Part shown: positions 8,825 through 18,334 of the stretch, in pieces | Numbering within the stretch: position 1 is the stretch's first letter | How the letters are laid out: every line of letters starts with the position of its first letter | Assembly: GCA_003602415.1 (NCBI GenBank) | Contig: QQSK01000013.1 | Location: 81,355-145,354 of the forward strand | Source: Candidatus Poseidoniales archaeon | GTDB lineage: Archaea; Thermoplasmatota; Poseidoniia; Poseidoniales; Poseidoniaceae | Direction of reading: 5' to 3' | DNA length: 64,000 bases | Translations under genes and position numbers: made by a program | Notes under the pieces: model-generated | The model's input: the letters and a program-made list of their open reading frames with translations, nothing else | The model's database searches: none | What the model was told of the DNA's origin: nothing

Positions 8825-10524
8825 ATCTGTCCGCTTCAATATCTAGCAGGGATTGGTCCGAACTCTCGGAAAGGTCAACCTCTAAAGCTCTAGGTTCAGT
8901 TGATGGTGGCATGAAATTACACACTCCTTTAGTCGGTTGGCAGGCATTTTCTGCAACCTTCAAAGTGATGTTCATCGAAGAGTTCAGAGAGAATCTTGAT
9001 TTCGCAAAGAAAAGACGCATTCTTCTATTCCCTTTACTGGTAGCATTGGTAACTATGGTCGCTACTATTGGATTACAATTTTTGGTTGGAGAGGGGGCTG
9101 CTCAAGGAACGGATTCAATCTCTGATTCCAAAGCATTTTCATGGGGAGAATTACGCTTTGCACTACATCTTCCGTTGCTATTTTTCAGTTTAGGAATGGG
9201 TTCATTTGCCTTTCTTGGAAGGGAGAAAGTACTCTCTCGAACTGGGACAAAAAACTACCTTCTAGCATCTCCAGCATTGCAGCCATTGACAAATCCTACG
9301 GCACACTTTGCTTACTATGTGAAAGATCTTTCATACTACGTAATGCTGATTCTAACGCCGGTAATTTCTGGAATGGCAATTGGCATAACACTGGAAAGTT
9401 TCACTTCAGTGAATACACCTCTTGAGTTTAGCAGTCTGCCTAGAACTTGGATTGCGATGGTTGTAACATTGGCTCAAGGTCTTGCATTTTCTTTCATCGC
9501 CTCATCCCTTTGGCTTCTTGGAGGATGGGTTAGTCGAATAACACCGGTTTTGGTTGTAATTTTAGGGACTTCAATCGGTCTTGGGCTATTGCCTAGAGAA
9601 TATTTCCTGTGGGGATTAGCCACGCAGCAACCAGATGGATTATTGGTTGCTATCCCTGCAATATTCGCCTCGATTTTGTTGGCATGGGTCGCATCTCAAT
9701 TCGTTCAAGATGACTTTGAAGTCAAGGTTATTTCAAAGAAGGAGATTCTAATTCCAGCATACAATCGCTTAGGATTTTTGGGCAAAGGTCCACTTCGCTT
9801 GTTGGTAGCAAAGGAAGCGGTAGACCTCGTTCGTTCTGGTTCGTTAAAGAAAATGATTGTATCATACTCAGTGCCATTGATTGTACTACTAATGATGGCT
9901 TGGTTAGTGGACTTTGCCGAAGCTCCAATCCCGATTAACCTTCTTTCATATGCACCGTTTCTTGGATTCTTCGGGTTCAATTTTTACTCATGGTTAACAG
10001 CTTTAGACTCACCTGAACACATGAATGGGTTACCTCTCAGCGTTCCGCAATTGATTAGAGCCAAGGTCACAGTTTACTTCCTAGCAACTACCTGGATATC
10101 TGTGATTTTCTTGTGTCTGATGGCATGGAGATTAGATGAATGGGCTGTATTGCCAGTCGGTCTGGTAGTCATGATCGCAAACAGTATCTACATCGTTTGT
10201 CTAACCGCATTCCTGATGGGGCTTGCTCCCAACAAAGCGATTTTCGATGCTAAAATAATGACTTGGTTTTGGATTGGAACCGTAATACCTCTCCTTGCAT
10301 TATTCCTACTTTCGTTCACTCAAGGCGATGTTTCATTCTACGAGAATTGGGCCGACCAAGTTGGAGACAAAGGGCTTCAGGCCGAAGCGGTAGAATTTGA
10401 CAATGCACAAATGGCAGCCGGATTCAAAGGAATCCTTTGGGTAAGTGTAGGTTTAGTGGCTGCAGCAATTTTGTTGATGAAACTACTTGACCGTAAATGG
10501 GGAAGGGCAGAGTTCAACAATTGA
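8821..10524 (+). CDS. ABC-2-like exporter membrane subunit
   Basis: A 567-residue polytopic protein starting in a 4-base ATGA overlap with the ATPase gene. About a dozen hydrophobic helices can be counted in two groups separated by a cytoplasmic stretch (around residues 285-340) with many charged residues. The first 70 residues are hydrophilic. This arrangement suggests two fused six-helix halves, so a single polypeptide may serve as the whole membrane part. No substrate clue in the sequence. Confidence 0.8.
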   Translation: MNLSASISSRDWSELSERSTSKALGSVDGGMKLHTPLVGWQAFSATFKVMFIEEFRENLDFAKKRRILLFPLLVALVTMVATIGLQFLVGEGAAQGTDSISDSKAFSWGELRFALHLPLLFFSLGMGSFAFLGREKVLSRTGTKNYLLASPALQPLTNPTAHFAYYVKDLSYYVMLILTPVISGMAIGITLESFTSVNTPLEFSSLPRTWIAMVVTLAQGLAFSFIASSLWLLGGWVSRITPVLVVILGTSIGLGLLPREYFLWGLATQQPDGLLVAIPAIFASILLAWVASQFVQDDFEVKVISKKEILIPAYNRLGFLGKGPLRLLVAKEAVDLVRSGSLKKMIVSYSVPLIVLLMMAWLVDFAEAPIPINLLSYAPFLGFFGFNFYSWLTALDSPEHMNGLPLSVPQLIRAKVTVYFLATTWISVIFLCLMAWRLDEWAVLPVGLVVMIANSIYIVCLTAFLMGLAPNKAIFDAKIMTWFWIGTVIPLLALFLLSFTQGDVSFYENWADQVGDKGLQAEAVEFDNAQMAAGFKGILWVSVGLVAAAILLMKLLDRKWGRAEFNN

Positions 10525-10542
10525 AACCCTCCGGATGGGCTC

Positions 10543-11088
10543 ATGGGCATGGTAATCGCGGTTAGTGGACTACCTGCTGCTGGCAAGGGAGAATTTGCCG
10601 CAATACTTGCAGAAAATGGCATTCCTGTTCGCTCAATGGGAGACATGGTCAGAGCCGAAGTCAAAGCAAGAGGGCTTGAGGAAGCACCACATATTTTTGG
10701 AGAAGTAGCTACCTTGTTGAGAAAAGAGCATGGTGATGATGTTCTTGCTCATCGATTGACAGACGCTGTTGATGAATTGCTAAAAGACAATTCAATCGTC
10801 TTAATCGAAGGCCTGAGAGGTACTGCGGAAAGAGAAGTATTCTGTTCACATTGGGGTGATAATTTCGTCATCGTCGCCATCACTGCTTCCAAACAATTGA
10901 GATTTGAAAGAGTCCAATCCCGTGCACGCTCCGAGGATGGAGATTTGTCGGATTTAGAGGCCAGAGATTTACGGGAAACAGGCTGGGGATTAGACGTGAT
11001 AATTCAAGAGGCTAATTTTTCATTCTCGAATGAATCAAATCTAGAGGATTTGAAGAAGGAAGTTTCGGCTTGGCTGGATAACCTGTGA
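10543..11088 (+). CDS. UPF0200-type P-loop nucleotide kinase
   Basis: A 181-residue protein with the AAA_18/adenylate-kinase-like P-loop GLPAAGKGEF at residues 9-18, a SMGDMVRAEV segment like that of UPF0200 archaeal kinases, a lid region (RVQSRARSEDGDLSDLEARD) and C-terminal GWGLDVIIQEANF. UPF0200 proteins were long listed as dephospho-CoA-kinase-like. Since this genome has a separate dephospho-CoA kinase domain at 38.5 kb, another nucleotide substrate is likely. The gene lies 18 bases after the ABC permease. A strong hairpin covers its stop codon. Confidence 0.8.
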   Translation: MGMVIAVSGLPAAGKGEFAAILAENGIPVRSMGDMVRAEVKARGLEEAPHIFGEVATLLRKEHGDDVLAHRLTDAVDELLKDNSIVLIEGLRGTAEREVFCSHWGDNFVIVAITASKQLRFERVQSRARSEDGDLSDLEARDLRETGWGLDVIIQEANFSFSNESNLEDLKKEVSAWLDNL

Positions 11089-11110
11089 GAGGGCCCGTAG
11101 GGCCCCTCAC
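11084..11110 (+). terminator. GC-rich hairpin at the 3' end of the kinase gene
   Basis: GTGAG-A-GGGCCC pairs with GGGCCC-CTCAC around a GTA loop: an 11-bp stem with one bulged A, spanning the stop codon at 11086-11088. There is no downstream T-run, so it is not a textbook intrinsic terminator; it may define the mRNA 3' end or shield it. Similar C/G-run hairpins with 3-4 nt loops sit at 48870-48886 and 51689-51716. Confidence 0.55.
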
Positions 11111-11168
11111 AATGGCGAAAGGTCATAACCGAGGCTAACTGTGTCTTGGGTGTCAGGGGGTTCTACAT

Positions 11169-12692
11169 ATGGCAAGAAAGGGTGGTAGTAGTCAGAAAAG
11201 ACAGCGTAACCAACAACGTGCAATGTATGATGAACTCGACAAATATCCAGTCATGCCTCCACATGCATTCGCAAGAATTGTTCGTGATAAGAGGACACTG
11301 AATATCATTTACCAGATTATTGAGCCTCCTTTGAATAAGAAGGAACAGGAATGGAGAGATGAATTGCTAGATATTTTCATTCGTTCCCTAACCGCTAATA
11401 TCGAAGAGATTGATGCAGATCCAACCGCTTACCTACGTACTGCTATGGATAAAGTCATCAAGGCTTATGGTATGAAAATCAACAAGAAATCCAAGTCCAA
11501 ATTATTCTACTATCTGCGAAGAGACTTGGTAGGATATGGTAAGATGGATGTTCTGATGAATGATGCGAACGTGGAAGACGTATCTTTAGACGGTACCAAT
11601 GTCCCAATTTTCGCATATCACAGAAAGTTCGAATCTGTTGAAACAACCTGCGTCTGGGAAACAGATGAGGAATTAGAATCGTATGTTATTAAACTCGCAC
11701 AGCGTTGTGGTAAGCACATTTCCGTAGCTGACCCACTACTGGATGCTACGCTGATGGATGGTTCAAGAATTGTCATGAAACTTGGTCGTGAAGTTTCGAC
11801 CAGAGGTTCAGCATTTTGTATTCGAAGATTCAAGGACGACCCGTTCTCGCCTTGTGACATCATCGCTTTCCGAACCCTTTCCTCATTGATGGGTGCATAC
11901 CTTTGGGTTGCGTTCCAGAATGAAGTTCCAATGCTATTCGTAGGTGGTACTGCTTCAGGAAAGACAACCACTCTGAACGCAATGTGTATTTTCATTCCTT
12001 GGCAGATGAAGATTGTAAGTATCGAATCTACCCGTGAAGTAAACATCCCTCAGCCAAACTGGGTCCCAGGTCTAACTAGACAGGGATTCGGTGGTGAATC
12101 CAACGAAGGAGAGATTGGAGAATTCGAGTTACTCAAAGCGGCTCTTCGTGAGCGACCTGAATACATCATTGTGGGTGAAATTCGTGGTGCTGAAGCGTAT
12201 GTTCTGTTCCAGGCAATGGCTACTGGCCACTGTGCATATTCAACTGTGCACGCTGACTCTGTACCTTCACTAGTACACAGATTGGAGAACAAACCGATCG
12301 ATATTCCTCGTGTATTGCTACCTGCTCTGGAAGCATGTGTAATTCAAATTCAGACTCGTATCAATGGACGACGTGTTAGAAGAAGCAAGCAAATTGTCGA
12401 GATTGTTGGAATCGATCCAAACTCTTTGGAAGTAATCACCAATGAGGTATTCCGATGGAATGTTGCAAATGATGATTTCATATTCTCTGGAAAATCTTAC
12501 GTTCTTGAGAAGATCATGGTCAAAATCAACTACAGTCAAGATGAGATGAGAAGGGAATTGAGAACCCGTAAGCGTATCTTGGAATGGATGGTTTTGAACG
12601 ATATTAGAAAAGCAGACCAAGTGAGTCAAATTATCACTGAGTATTACGTAAGACCTCATGAGATTTTGGCTCGTGTAGATGGTCTACGTTGA
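11169..12692 (+). CDS. Archaeal type IV pilus / secretion assembly ATPase (PilB/FlaI/TadA-like)
   Basis: A 507-residue hexameric secretion ATPase that drives pilin assembly at the inner face of the membrane. The N-terminal half holds the archaeal GspE-like domain (YYLRRDLVGYGKMDVLMNDANVEDV spread over residues 115-140), followed by Walker A GGTASGKTTT near residue 259, the Asp box around SIESTRE, Walker B-like YIIVGEIRG and the His box GHCAYSTVHAD. After an 80-base leader it heads five genes in the same orientation: two TadC-like membrane proteins and two small proteins with N-terminal hydrophobic helices. The start ATG follows a G-rich site (CAGGGGG). Confidence 0.92.
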   Translation: MARKGGSSQKRQRNQQRAMYDELDKYPVMPPHAFARIVRDKRTLNIIYQIIEPPLNKKEQEWRDELLDIFIRSLTANIEEIDADPTAYLRTAMDKVIKAYGMKINKKSKSKLFYYLRRDLVGYGKMDVLMNDANVEDVSLDGTNVPIFAYHRKFESVETTCVWETDEELESYVIKLAQRCGKHISVADPLLDATLMDGSRIVMKLGREVSTRGSAFCIRRFKDDPFSPCDIIAFRTLSSLMGAYLWVAFQNEVPMLFVGGTASGKTTTLNAMCIFIPWQMKIVSIESTREVNIPQPNWVPGLTRQGFGGESNEGEIGEFELLKAALRERPEYIIVGEIRGAEAYVLFQAMATGHCAYSTVHADSVPSLVHRLENKPIDIPRVLLPALEACVIQIQTRINGRRVRRSKQIVEIVGIDPNSLEVITNEVFRWNVANDDFIFSGKSYVLEKIMVKINYSQDEMRRELRTRKRILEWMVLNDIRKADQVSQIITEYYVRPHEILARVDGLR

Positions 12693-12713
12693 TTACGGCT
12701 AGGAGGCATACTG

Positions 12714-13733
12714 ATGGAGTTAACCGCATGGCAGAAGATATGTCATCGTATTCTAGGTCGTGCTTTCAAGAAAAAAGCTCGTAATGACCAGAAATTATCC
12801 GATGATTTGGTTAAAGGAAACATGCCTATCATGCCAGAGGTTTACCTTGCCCAAGTATTCGTTACCACAGTCGCAGTTTCGATAATTTGTGGTATGCTGC
12901 TAACAGCGGTATTTTTGCCAGATATTGGATTGATTGCTTGGTATGAATCTAGGCCGGATAGCGCTTATGCTTTGGCTTGTTTCGAATGGGAGTATTGGAA
13001 TGCGGATCTTGTAGATGAGACATTAGAAAGTCGAGGTTGCCCATATTTCCAATACATGGAGTTCCCATTCTTTGCTAAGATTCTGATACCATTTATTCTA
13101 GGCTTTGTCGCACCATTTGGGACTTACAAATACCTCAAAGGTTCCGCAGCAAGAGCTGCCAAGTTGCGTGGAGTCGCTCTTGAAAAATACCTACCATATG
13201 CAGCATCTTACACCGCTGCAATGGCGGCTGCAAACGCAACACCTCACAAGATTTTCAAGTCTCTAGCATTGAACGGCGACATCTATGGTGAAATCGCTTA
13301 TGATTCTTCGATGATATATCGGGATGTATCATTACTGGGATTCGATCTTCTAACCGCCATGAAAATGGCAGTAGATAGAGCGGCATCTCCATGGATGACA
13401 GAATTCTTCCAGGGAATGGTTGGAACATTGACTGCTGGAGGTTCATTGAAACTGTACTTCCTAAATCGTGCTGAACACTACATGCGTGAAAATAGAACAC
13501 GCTTACATGAATTCCTTGAATCTCTTGCTATGCTTGCGGAATCATATGTTGTGGTAGCGGTTGCTATGCCTCTGTTCCTGATCGTTATGCTGGTCATTAT
13601 GTTCTGGGTTAGCGGTGCTGGTGCTCAAATGGAAGAGAGCACTCTGTATGCAGTTGTATTGTTGGTACTTCCAATGATTCACGCAATGTTCGCATTCATA
13701 GTATGGTCGTCTAGTGAAGAGCAAAAAATGTGA
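12714..13733 (+). CDS. Pilus assembly membrane platform protein (TadC/FlaJ-like), first subunit
   Basis: A 339-residue membrane protein placed between the ATPase and a second TadC-like protein. Helices are seen near residues 45-70 and 115-140, and a pair at about 275-300 and 310-330. The region at 145-265 is cytoplasmic and alpha-helical with the T2SS-F-like pattern LPYAASYTAAMAAANATPHKIFKSLA. Between the first two helices is a short external loop with two cysteines (FEWEY and RGCPYFQYM). In haloarchaea PilC is one longer protein with two such modules; here they look split in two genes. The ATG follows AGGAGG. Confidence 0.82.
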   Translation: MELTAWQKICHRILGRAFKKKARNDQKLSDDLVKGNMPIMPEVYLAQVFVTTVAVSIICGMLLTAVFLPDIGLIAWYESRPDSAYALACFEWEYWNADLVDETLESRGCPYFQYMEFPFFAKILIPFILGFVAPFGTYKYLKGSAARAAKLRGVALEKYLPYAASYTAAMAAANATPHKIFKSLALNGDIYGEIAYDSSMIYRDVSLLGFDLLTAMKMAVDRAASPWMTEFFQGMVGTLTAGGSLKLYFLNRAEHYMRENRTRLHEFLESLAMLAESYVVVAVAMPLFLIVMLVIMFWVSGAGAQMEESTLYAVVLLVLPMIHAMFAFIVWSSSEEQKM

Positions 13734-13748
13734 TGAGGAGGTGAGAAT

Positions 13749-15263
13749 ATGGCGCGTAAAAAGAAGGAGAAAATAATCGTCAAACTCGACCTTCCTAAAG
13801 ACGATTCAACTCTGACCAAATTGTACGCTATTCTTGCAGTCAGCATTTTCTTAGGTCTCGCATCATTCACATTTTGGGTTACCAATTCTCACTTTACGAC
13901 CGCTCCGAACGGTCAACCATTGTTCGTCAACACGGTTTGCAAATATGACCCAAATTACATTCCTACCTTCGTAGACAATGAGTCATGTCCTATTCTCAAA
14001 GACGAACCTGATATTTTGGTCATGGAGCCTGAAGATAATTGGATGGAGTTTTTACGACTAGGTCAGATGTTTGATGTTCCAGGAATGGATGAGAACATTT
14101 CAGATGTAAGACCTCCACAGCCTTTGGTTGGAACATGTGATGTTGAGACAGCAGTTCCATCTGATTATTCATTCATATTGTATGACCCTGAAGGTAAAGA
14201 AATCGCTAGATATAGCGGTAATACATATGCCAATGGCGACAAATGTGAACTGTTCGTTGATAATATGGAAAAAGGCAATCTCTACCAATTAGTGATCATT
14301 TCAGAAGAAGAGGTTCAAGATGCTACTTATCGTTTGGAAATGGATTATTACGATGGTGTTCCTGAAAATATGAATAACAAATCTCAATGGATTGGTCCTG
14401 AAGTAAATCTTGGTGGGCTATCTCTTAGACCAACCATTTTCTTGAACTTCTTCGGAATTGGTTTCTTCATAACTTTCTGGCCAGCTTCATTTTACTGGGA
14501 CAAGGTGAAAGAGAAGACAAACCGTATGGAAGAAAAATTCCCTGATTTCCTAAGGGACCTTGCAGAATATTGGAAAGGAGGTTTGTCCATGACAGTGGCG
14601 GTTCAAACCTTGGCGACGAGTGAATACGGTGCGCTGAATCACGAAGTTAAGAAAATGAGTGACCAATTATCTTGGGGTGTAGCATTCGGTGATGTTATCG
14701 AAATGTTCGCAGCAAGAGTCGGTACGCCTCTAGTTCAACGTGCAATTTCATTGATATCTGAAGCGAATAGAGCTGGAGGTAAAATTTCGGACATTCTTGT
14801 TACTGCGGCAAACGATAGCCGTGAAATCAAGTTCCTAGAAGGTGAACGTAAACGTTCGATTTCGTCTTATATTTCGGTTATTTGGACTTCATATGGGGTT
14901 TTCCTAGGTGTTATTGTAGTTCTAGCTAAGGTCTTCATTCCTGCTATTGCAGGTTCAAACTCCGAACCAGGAGATGATGGTGATGCAGGAGGAGGCCAAC
15001 AATTGGGTAACATGGTTATTCGTAACATTGAGCCCCTGTTCTTCTTGACTATTTTCTACTATGGAGTAACAATGCAAGCATTAGGAAACGGTTCGATGGC
15101 AGGTCTTATGGCAACGGGTCGCTTTACAAGTGGAATGAAGCACTCTGGATTGATGATTCTAATGGCAATTCTTTGTTTCAACATCATTGTATTCTCTCCT
15201 GATTTGATTGGAATTACAACATTACCTGCCCTCAAACCGGCAGCAGGAACATTCTCACCTTGA
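13749..15263 (+). CDS. Pilus assembly membrane platform protein (TadC/FlaJ-like) with large external domain
   Basis: A 504-residue protein: a charged N-terminus (RKKKEK), one helix at about 27-48, then some 190 residues predicted outside the membrane with four cysteines and a beta-rich composition, then a second helix near 240-260. Next comes a T2SS-F domain (MEEKFPDFLRDLAEYWKGGLSM; GGKISDILVTAANDSREI) and three more helices to the end. FlaJ/TadC proteins do not normally have such a large external insertion, so it may contact the pilus base or the S-layer. Preceded by GAGGTG 4 bases before the ATG, in one operon with the ATPase. Confidence 0.85.
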   Translation: MARKKKEKIIVKLDLPKDDSTLTKLYAILAVSIFLGLASFTFWVTNSHFTTAPNGQPLFVNTVCKYDPNYIPTFVDNESCPILKDEPDILVMEPEDNWMEFLRLGQMFDVPGMDENISDVRPPQPLVGTCDVETAVPSDYSFILYDPEGKEIARYSGNTYANGDKCELFVDNMEKGNLYQLVIISEEEVQDATYRLEMDYYDGVPENMNNKSQWIGPEVNLGGLSLRPTIFLNFFGIGFFITFWPASFYWDKVKEKTNRMEEKFPDFLRDLAEYWKGGLSMTVAVQTLATSEYGALNHEVKKMSDQLSWGVAFGDVIEMFAARVGTPLVQRAISLISEANRAGGKISDILVTAANDSREIKFLEGERKRSISSYISVIWTSYGVFLGVIVVLAKVFIPAIAGSNSEPGDDGDAGGGQQLGNMVIRNIEPLFFLTIFYYGVTMQALGNGSMAGLMATGRFTSGMKHSGLMILMAILCFNIIVFSPDLIGITTLPALKPAAGTFSP

Positions 15264-15273
15264 GGTGGAAAAC

Positions 15274-15711
15274 GTGCAAAATGACGAAAACGCACAAATT
15301 CACATTCTTGAAATGTTGACTTTGTTTTGGCTTTTTTTCATGACAGCTGCGTTTCTAATCACGGTTCACGTTCCTGATGAAATGAGTATTTCAGTCGATG
15401 CCGAGATGAAATTTGCAGGTGAAGATGCAATCAATTTGGGATTAGCCACACCTGCTCAAAGTAGCGATTATGATTCGAGATTAGCAGAAATGTTGGCTAG
15501 CGGGCAAACCGATGAAGCATGTGAAATGGTACAAAATTATCTTGCTAACGGCATTGAAGCAAATTGTTGGTTAGCCAAAGACTCGGGCACTTTACAACCA
15601 CATGGCGAAGTTGCAACTCCAGGTTCAAGCACTATTGCTGCACATGGAATGGTTGCAGTAGACGGACATCTTTGGACCATTACTCTAGATCTTTGGGAGC
15701 GTGGTTCATAA
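15274..15711 (+). CDS. Small pilin-like or minor pseudopilin protein (FlaG/FlaF-like layout)
   Basis: Begins with GTG 15274, which has GAGGTG eight bases upstream overlapping the previous stop. The 145-residue product has a short polar N-terminus, one hydrophobic helix (MLTLFWLFFMTAAFLITV) and a soluble domain with two cysteines, the layout of minor pilins or FlaF/FlaG stator proteins. There is no clear class III peptidase site (a Gly or Ala just before a hydrophobic stretch) so processing is uncertain. Its stop overlaps the next ATG by one base. Confidence 0.7.
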   Translation: MQNDENAQIHILEMLTLFWLFFMTAAFLITVHVPDEMSISVDAEMKFAGEDAINLGLATPAQSSDYDSRLAEMLASGQTDEACEMVQNYLANGIEANCWLAKDSGTLQPHGEVATPGSSTIAAHGMVAVDGHLWTITLDLWERGS

Positions 15712-16145
15712 TGAAGACCAGCCAAAAAGATGAGCGTGGTCAAATGCTTCTTGCCACCGGTGTAGTTTTGATGATGTCTCTACTATCCATGGCAATCTTT
15801 GGTGTCAAAATGGCCGGTATTTCAATGCCATATGACACAGCAGGAGATGATACAATACAAGCCTCATCCGATTTGGCTGCAAACCTACCAGCACTCACAG
15901 AATCAAGGGCACAAATCTGGTATGATGCCGGACTTAGCGAGATTGAAAGTGTTGAGAAATCGATAGAGTCTTTGCATGATGATGTCCTTCACCATGGAGA
16001 AATACGAGGTGTCGAATTGAAATTACTCAATATTACAGTATCAGATTCTGACGGTATCATCACAGTCAGTACCGAATTAGGAGCTGCGGATAGAAATTCG
16101 ATGCTCACTCGAATAATCTCATTCGAAATCGATTTGGATAGTTGA
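15711..16145 (+). CDS. Small pilin-like protein with N-terminal hydrophobic helix
   Basis: A 144-residue protein starting in a one-base overlap (TAATG) with the previous gene. The N-terminal KDERGQMLLATGVVLMMSLL resembles the archaeal DUF1628/pilin type, where RGQ-x precedes the helix, and the rest is a mixed alpha/beta domain without cysteines. It ends the five-gene pilus-like operon and abuts the convergent kinase gene without a gap. Whether it is the main pilin or an accessory subunit cannot be told from sequence. Confidence 0.7.
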   Translation: MKTSQKDERGQMLLATGVVLMMSLLSMAIFGVKMAGISMPYDTAGDDTIQASSDLAANLPALTESRAQIWYDAGLSEIESVEKSIESLHDDVLHHGEIRGVELKLLNITVSDSDGIITVSTELGAADRNSMLTRIISFEIDLDS

Positions 16146-16808
16146 TCAGTGAGTCTTTCTCCACTCATTCCAAGCAAGGTCTAGCCAATGGTTTACCTTT
16201 GCTAAACTATCCTTTGTCAATGTAGGGTCTAATGTATTCCAGTCTGCAATTCTTGCTTTATCCTTCAATGAATCTTGAATTGAGCGTATTCTTGGAAGTG
16301 CAGAGATGTATCTATCCGCATTCCTGAAAGAATGACTCTCCCTTTGTTTGAGGAAACTTGTGTGTTTTTCCTTATCTTCTACATGCATTACAATACCGAT
16401 AGCAATGCCTCCTGAGTTCCTCCATGCTCGTAAAAGACGAGAACTAGGTTCGAGGTGAACTCCTTCTAGAATCAAATCAATTCCTTCTCTTTGGGCTCTT
16501 TCAATCGTAGCCAAGACTCCTGACTCTACCGCCTTACAGGTATCTTGCCAGTCCAATACCGCATCTCCAGATTCTCCCTTTGAGAATGATGAGCGGTGTA
16601 ATGCATGATTTTCAGTAGTATCTACAACTCGCATTATTTCTCTAATGGCATCGGTTGAAAGAAGTCTTGCAAAAGAGTGCTCATTAGCAATTTTCACCGC
16701 AGTAGTTGATTTTCCAACTCCGGTTGCCCCTGCTATCAGAATTAGAATAGGCGGGCGCCCTGTGACCTTTGTTGTCGTTGCATCAGCGATACCAATCCGC
16801 TTCGCCAT
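16146..16808 (-). CDS. 2-phosphoglycerate kinase-like P-loop kinase
   Basis: A 220-residue P-loop kinase: Walker A GATGVGKSTT near residues 28-37, then LLSTDAIREIMR, the pattern of archaeal 2-phosphoglycerate kinases (COG2074), an LEGVHLEP acidic segment and a C-terminal SHSFRNADRYISALPRIRSIQD stretch also seen in that family. In methanogens the enzyme makes 2,3-bisphosphoglycerate for cyclic diphosphoglycerate. No cDPG synthetase gene is seen here, so a different phosphoryl acceptor is possible. The stop codon abuts that of the convergent pilin-like gene. Confidence 0.75.
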   Translation of the reverse strand: MAKRIGIADATTTKVTGRPPILILIAGATGVGKSTTAVKIANEHSFARLLSTDAIREIMRVVDTTENHALHRSSFSKGESGDAVLDWQDTCKAVESGVLATIERAQREGIDLILEGVHLEPSSRLLRAWRNSGGIAIGIVMHVEDKEKHTSFLKQRESHSFRNADRYISALPRIRSIQDSLKDKARIADWNTLDPTLTKDSLAKVNHWLDLAWNEWRKTH

Positions 16809-16888
16809 CAGAGCCGGCTATGCTTGCTTGCTAAAGAAGACAACCCCCAACGGGAGAGGCTTTGAGGCAGTTCCTACTCGCCTAGGTC

Positions 16889-18325
16889 ATGGCGAGCGAA
16901 CAGATGTTGATTGCAGGTGAATGGTGTGATGCTGAAGATGGGGCTACGGCAGACGTATTGAATCCAGCTACTGGAGAAGTAATTGCAACAACTCCAAAGG
17001 CGACCATCAATGATGTTGAGAGATGCGTATCTGCATCAAGAGAGGCATTGAACTCCAAAGACTGGGCTGCAATGGACCCAGCACAACGCGGACGCATCTT
17101 GCAGAAAATGGCCGCAGCGACCTATGCTAACGCCAAGAGTTTGGCTGCATTGGAATCATCAAATAACGGCAAGACATTCAGAGAAGCATTGAGTGAGATC
17201 CGTTATGGAGCATGGACTCTGGAATATTTCGCTGGCTTATCTGACAAAATAGAAGGTAGCACAATACCTGTCCCAGGCAATCGTCTAAATTACACACTTA
17301 GACAACCTCTTGGAGTAACCGCACATATTGTTCCTTGGAATTTCCCACTTCAACTGGCTATTCGTTCAATCGCTCCTGCACTGGCTGCAGGATGTACTGT
17401 CATAGCCAAGCCAGCATCTTGGACTCCTCTTTCATTGATTGCATGGGCTAAGGCTATGCAAGAAGCAGAGGTAGGCTTGCCGGCAGACGTTTTGCAAGTA
17501 ATCACAGGTTCTGGTGGATTAATTGGAGATGCTTTAGCCGGTCATTCAGGCGTTGATGGAATCGTATTGACTGGCGGAGTTCCAACAGGACAGGCGGTAA
17601 TGGCCAAGGCAAGTGAAAACCTGACTCCAGTAACTCTTGAGTTGGGAGGTAAGGGTGCTAATATCGTATTCGCAGATGCTAATTTACGCCATTGTGCAAA
17701 GGCGATTTGCTTTGGTATTTTCATGAATGCTGGACAAATGTGCTGGGCTGGTTCGAGATTGATTGTTCATGAAGACGTCCATGACGAATTGGTTGAAGCA
17801 GTAGTTGCCGAGATTTCTAAGTGGCCTGTAGGTCCTGGTATGGAAGAAGGCGTAAGGATGGGCAGTATGGTTCACACAACACATCGCGACGATGTTCTGG
17901 CAATGCTTGCTAAGGGATTGGAGCAAGGCGGAGAAGTGGTATGTGGTGGAAACGCCTTAGACCGTGATGGCGCATTTATGGAAGCAACAGTAGTAACCGG
18001 CGTTACCAGTGATAATCTACTATTCCAAGAGGAATTGTTTGGCCCTGTTCTTGCAGTCACCAAATTCAGTGAGGATTCAGAAGCATTAGCACTTGCAAAC
18101 GATACTCCATTCGGGTTGTTGAATGGTGTTTGGACCAACAATCTTTCTCGCGCTCACAGATTTGCTAGAGATGTAGAATCAGGAATGGTTAGTATCAATG
18201 AATACCCAATCACTTTCCCCCAAACCGCTTTCACAGGTTGGAAGCACTCGGGAATCGGTATAGAACAATCGAAAGATGCTCTAAACTTCTACACTAAAGT
18301 CAAGAATGTCAACGTCAAGCTTTGA
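16889..18325 (+). CDS. NAD(P)+-dependent aldehyde dehydrogenase
   Basis: A 478-residue ALDH superfamily enzyme oxidising an aldehyde to a carboxylate. Catalytic residues are in place: N151 in PWNFP, E251 in LELGGKGAN and C285 in NAGQMCWAGSR. The Rossmann region motif LTGGVPTG replaces the usual FTGS. It resembles betaine-aldehyde and related semialdehyde dehydrogenases; specificity cannot be fixed. A PaaG-like isomerase follows 9 bases later with a shared GAGGTG site, so the pair may act on CoA-bound or aromatic ring-cleavage products, as inferred also from the BoxB-like cluster at 27.5 kb. Confidence 0.93.
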   Translation: MASEQMLIAGEWCDAEDGATADVLNPATGEVIATTPKATINDVERCVSASREALNSKDWAAMDPAQRGRILQKMAAATYANAKSLAALESSNNGKTFREALSEIRYGAWTLEYFAGLSDKIEGSTIPVPGNRLNYTLRQPLGVTAHIVPWNFPLQLAIRSIAPALAAGCTVIAKPASWTPLSLIAWAKAMQEAEVGLPADVLQVITGSGGLIGDALAGHSGVDGIVLTGGVPTGQAVMAKASENLTPVTLELGGKGANIVFADANLRHCAKAICFGIFMNAGQMCWAGSRLIVHEDVHDELVEAVVAEISKWPVGPGMEEGVRMGSMVHTTHRDDVLAMLAKGLEQGGEVVCGGNALDRDGAFMEATVVTGVTSDNLLFQEELFGPVLAVTKFSEDSEALALANDTPFGLLNGVWTNNLSRAHRFARDVESGMVSINEYPITFPQTAFTGWKHSGIGIEQSKDALNFYTKVKNVNVKL

Positions 18326-18334
18326 GGTGGATAG

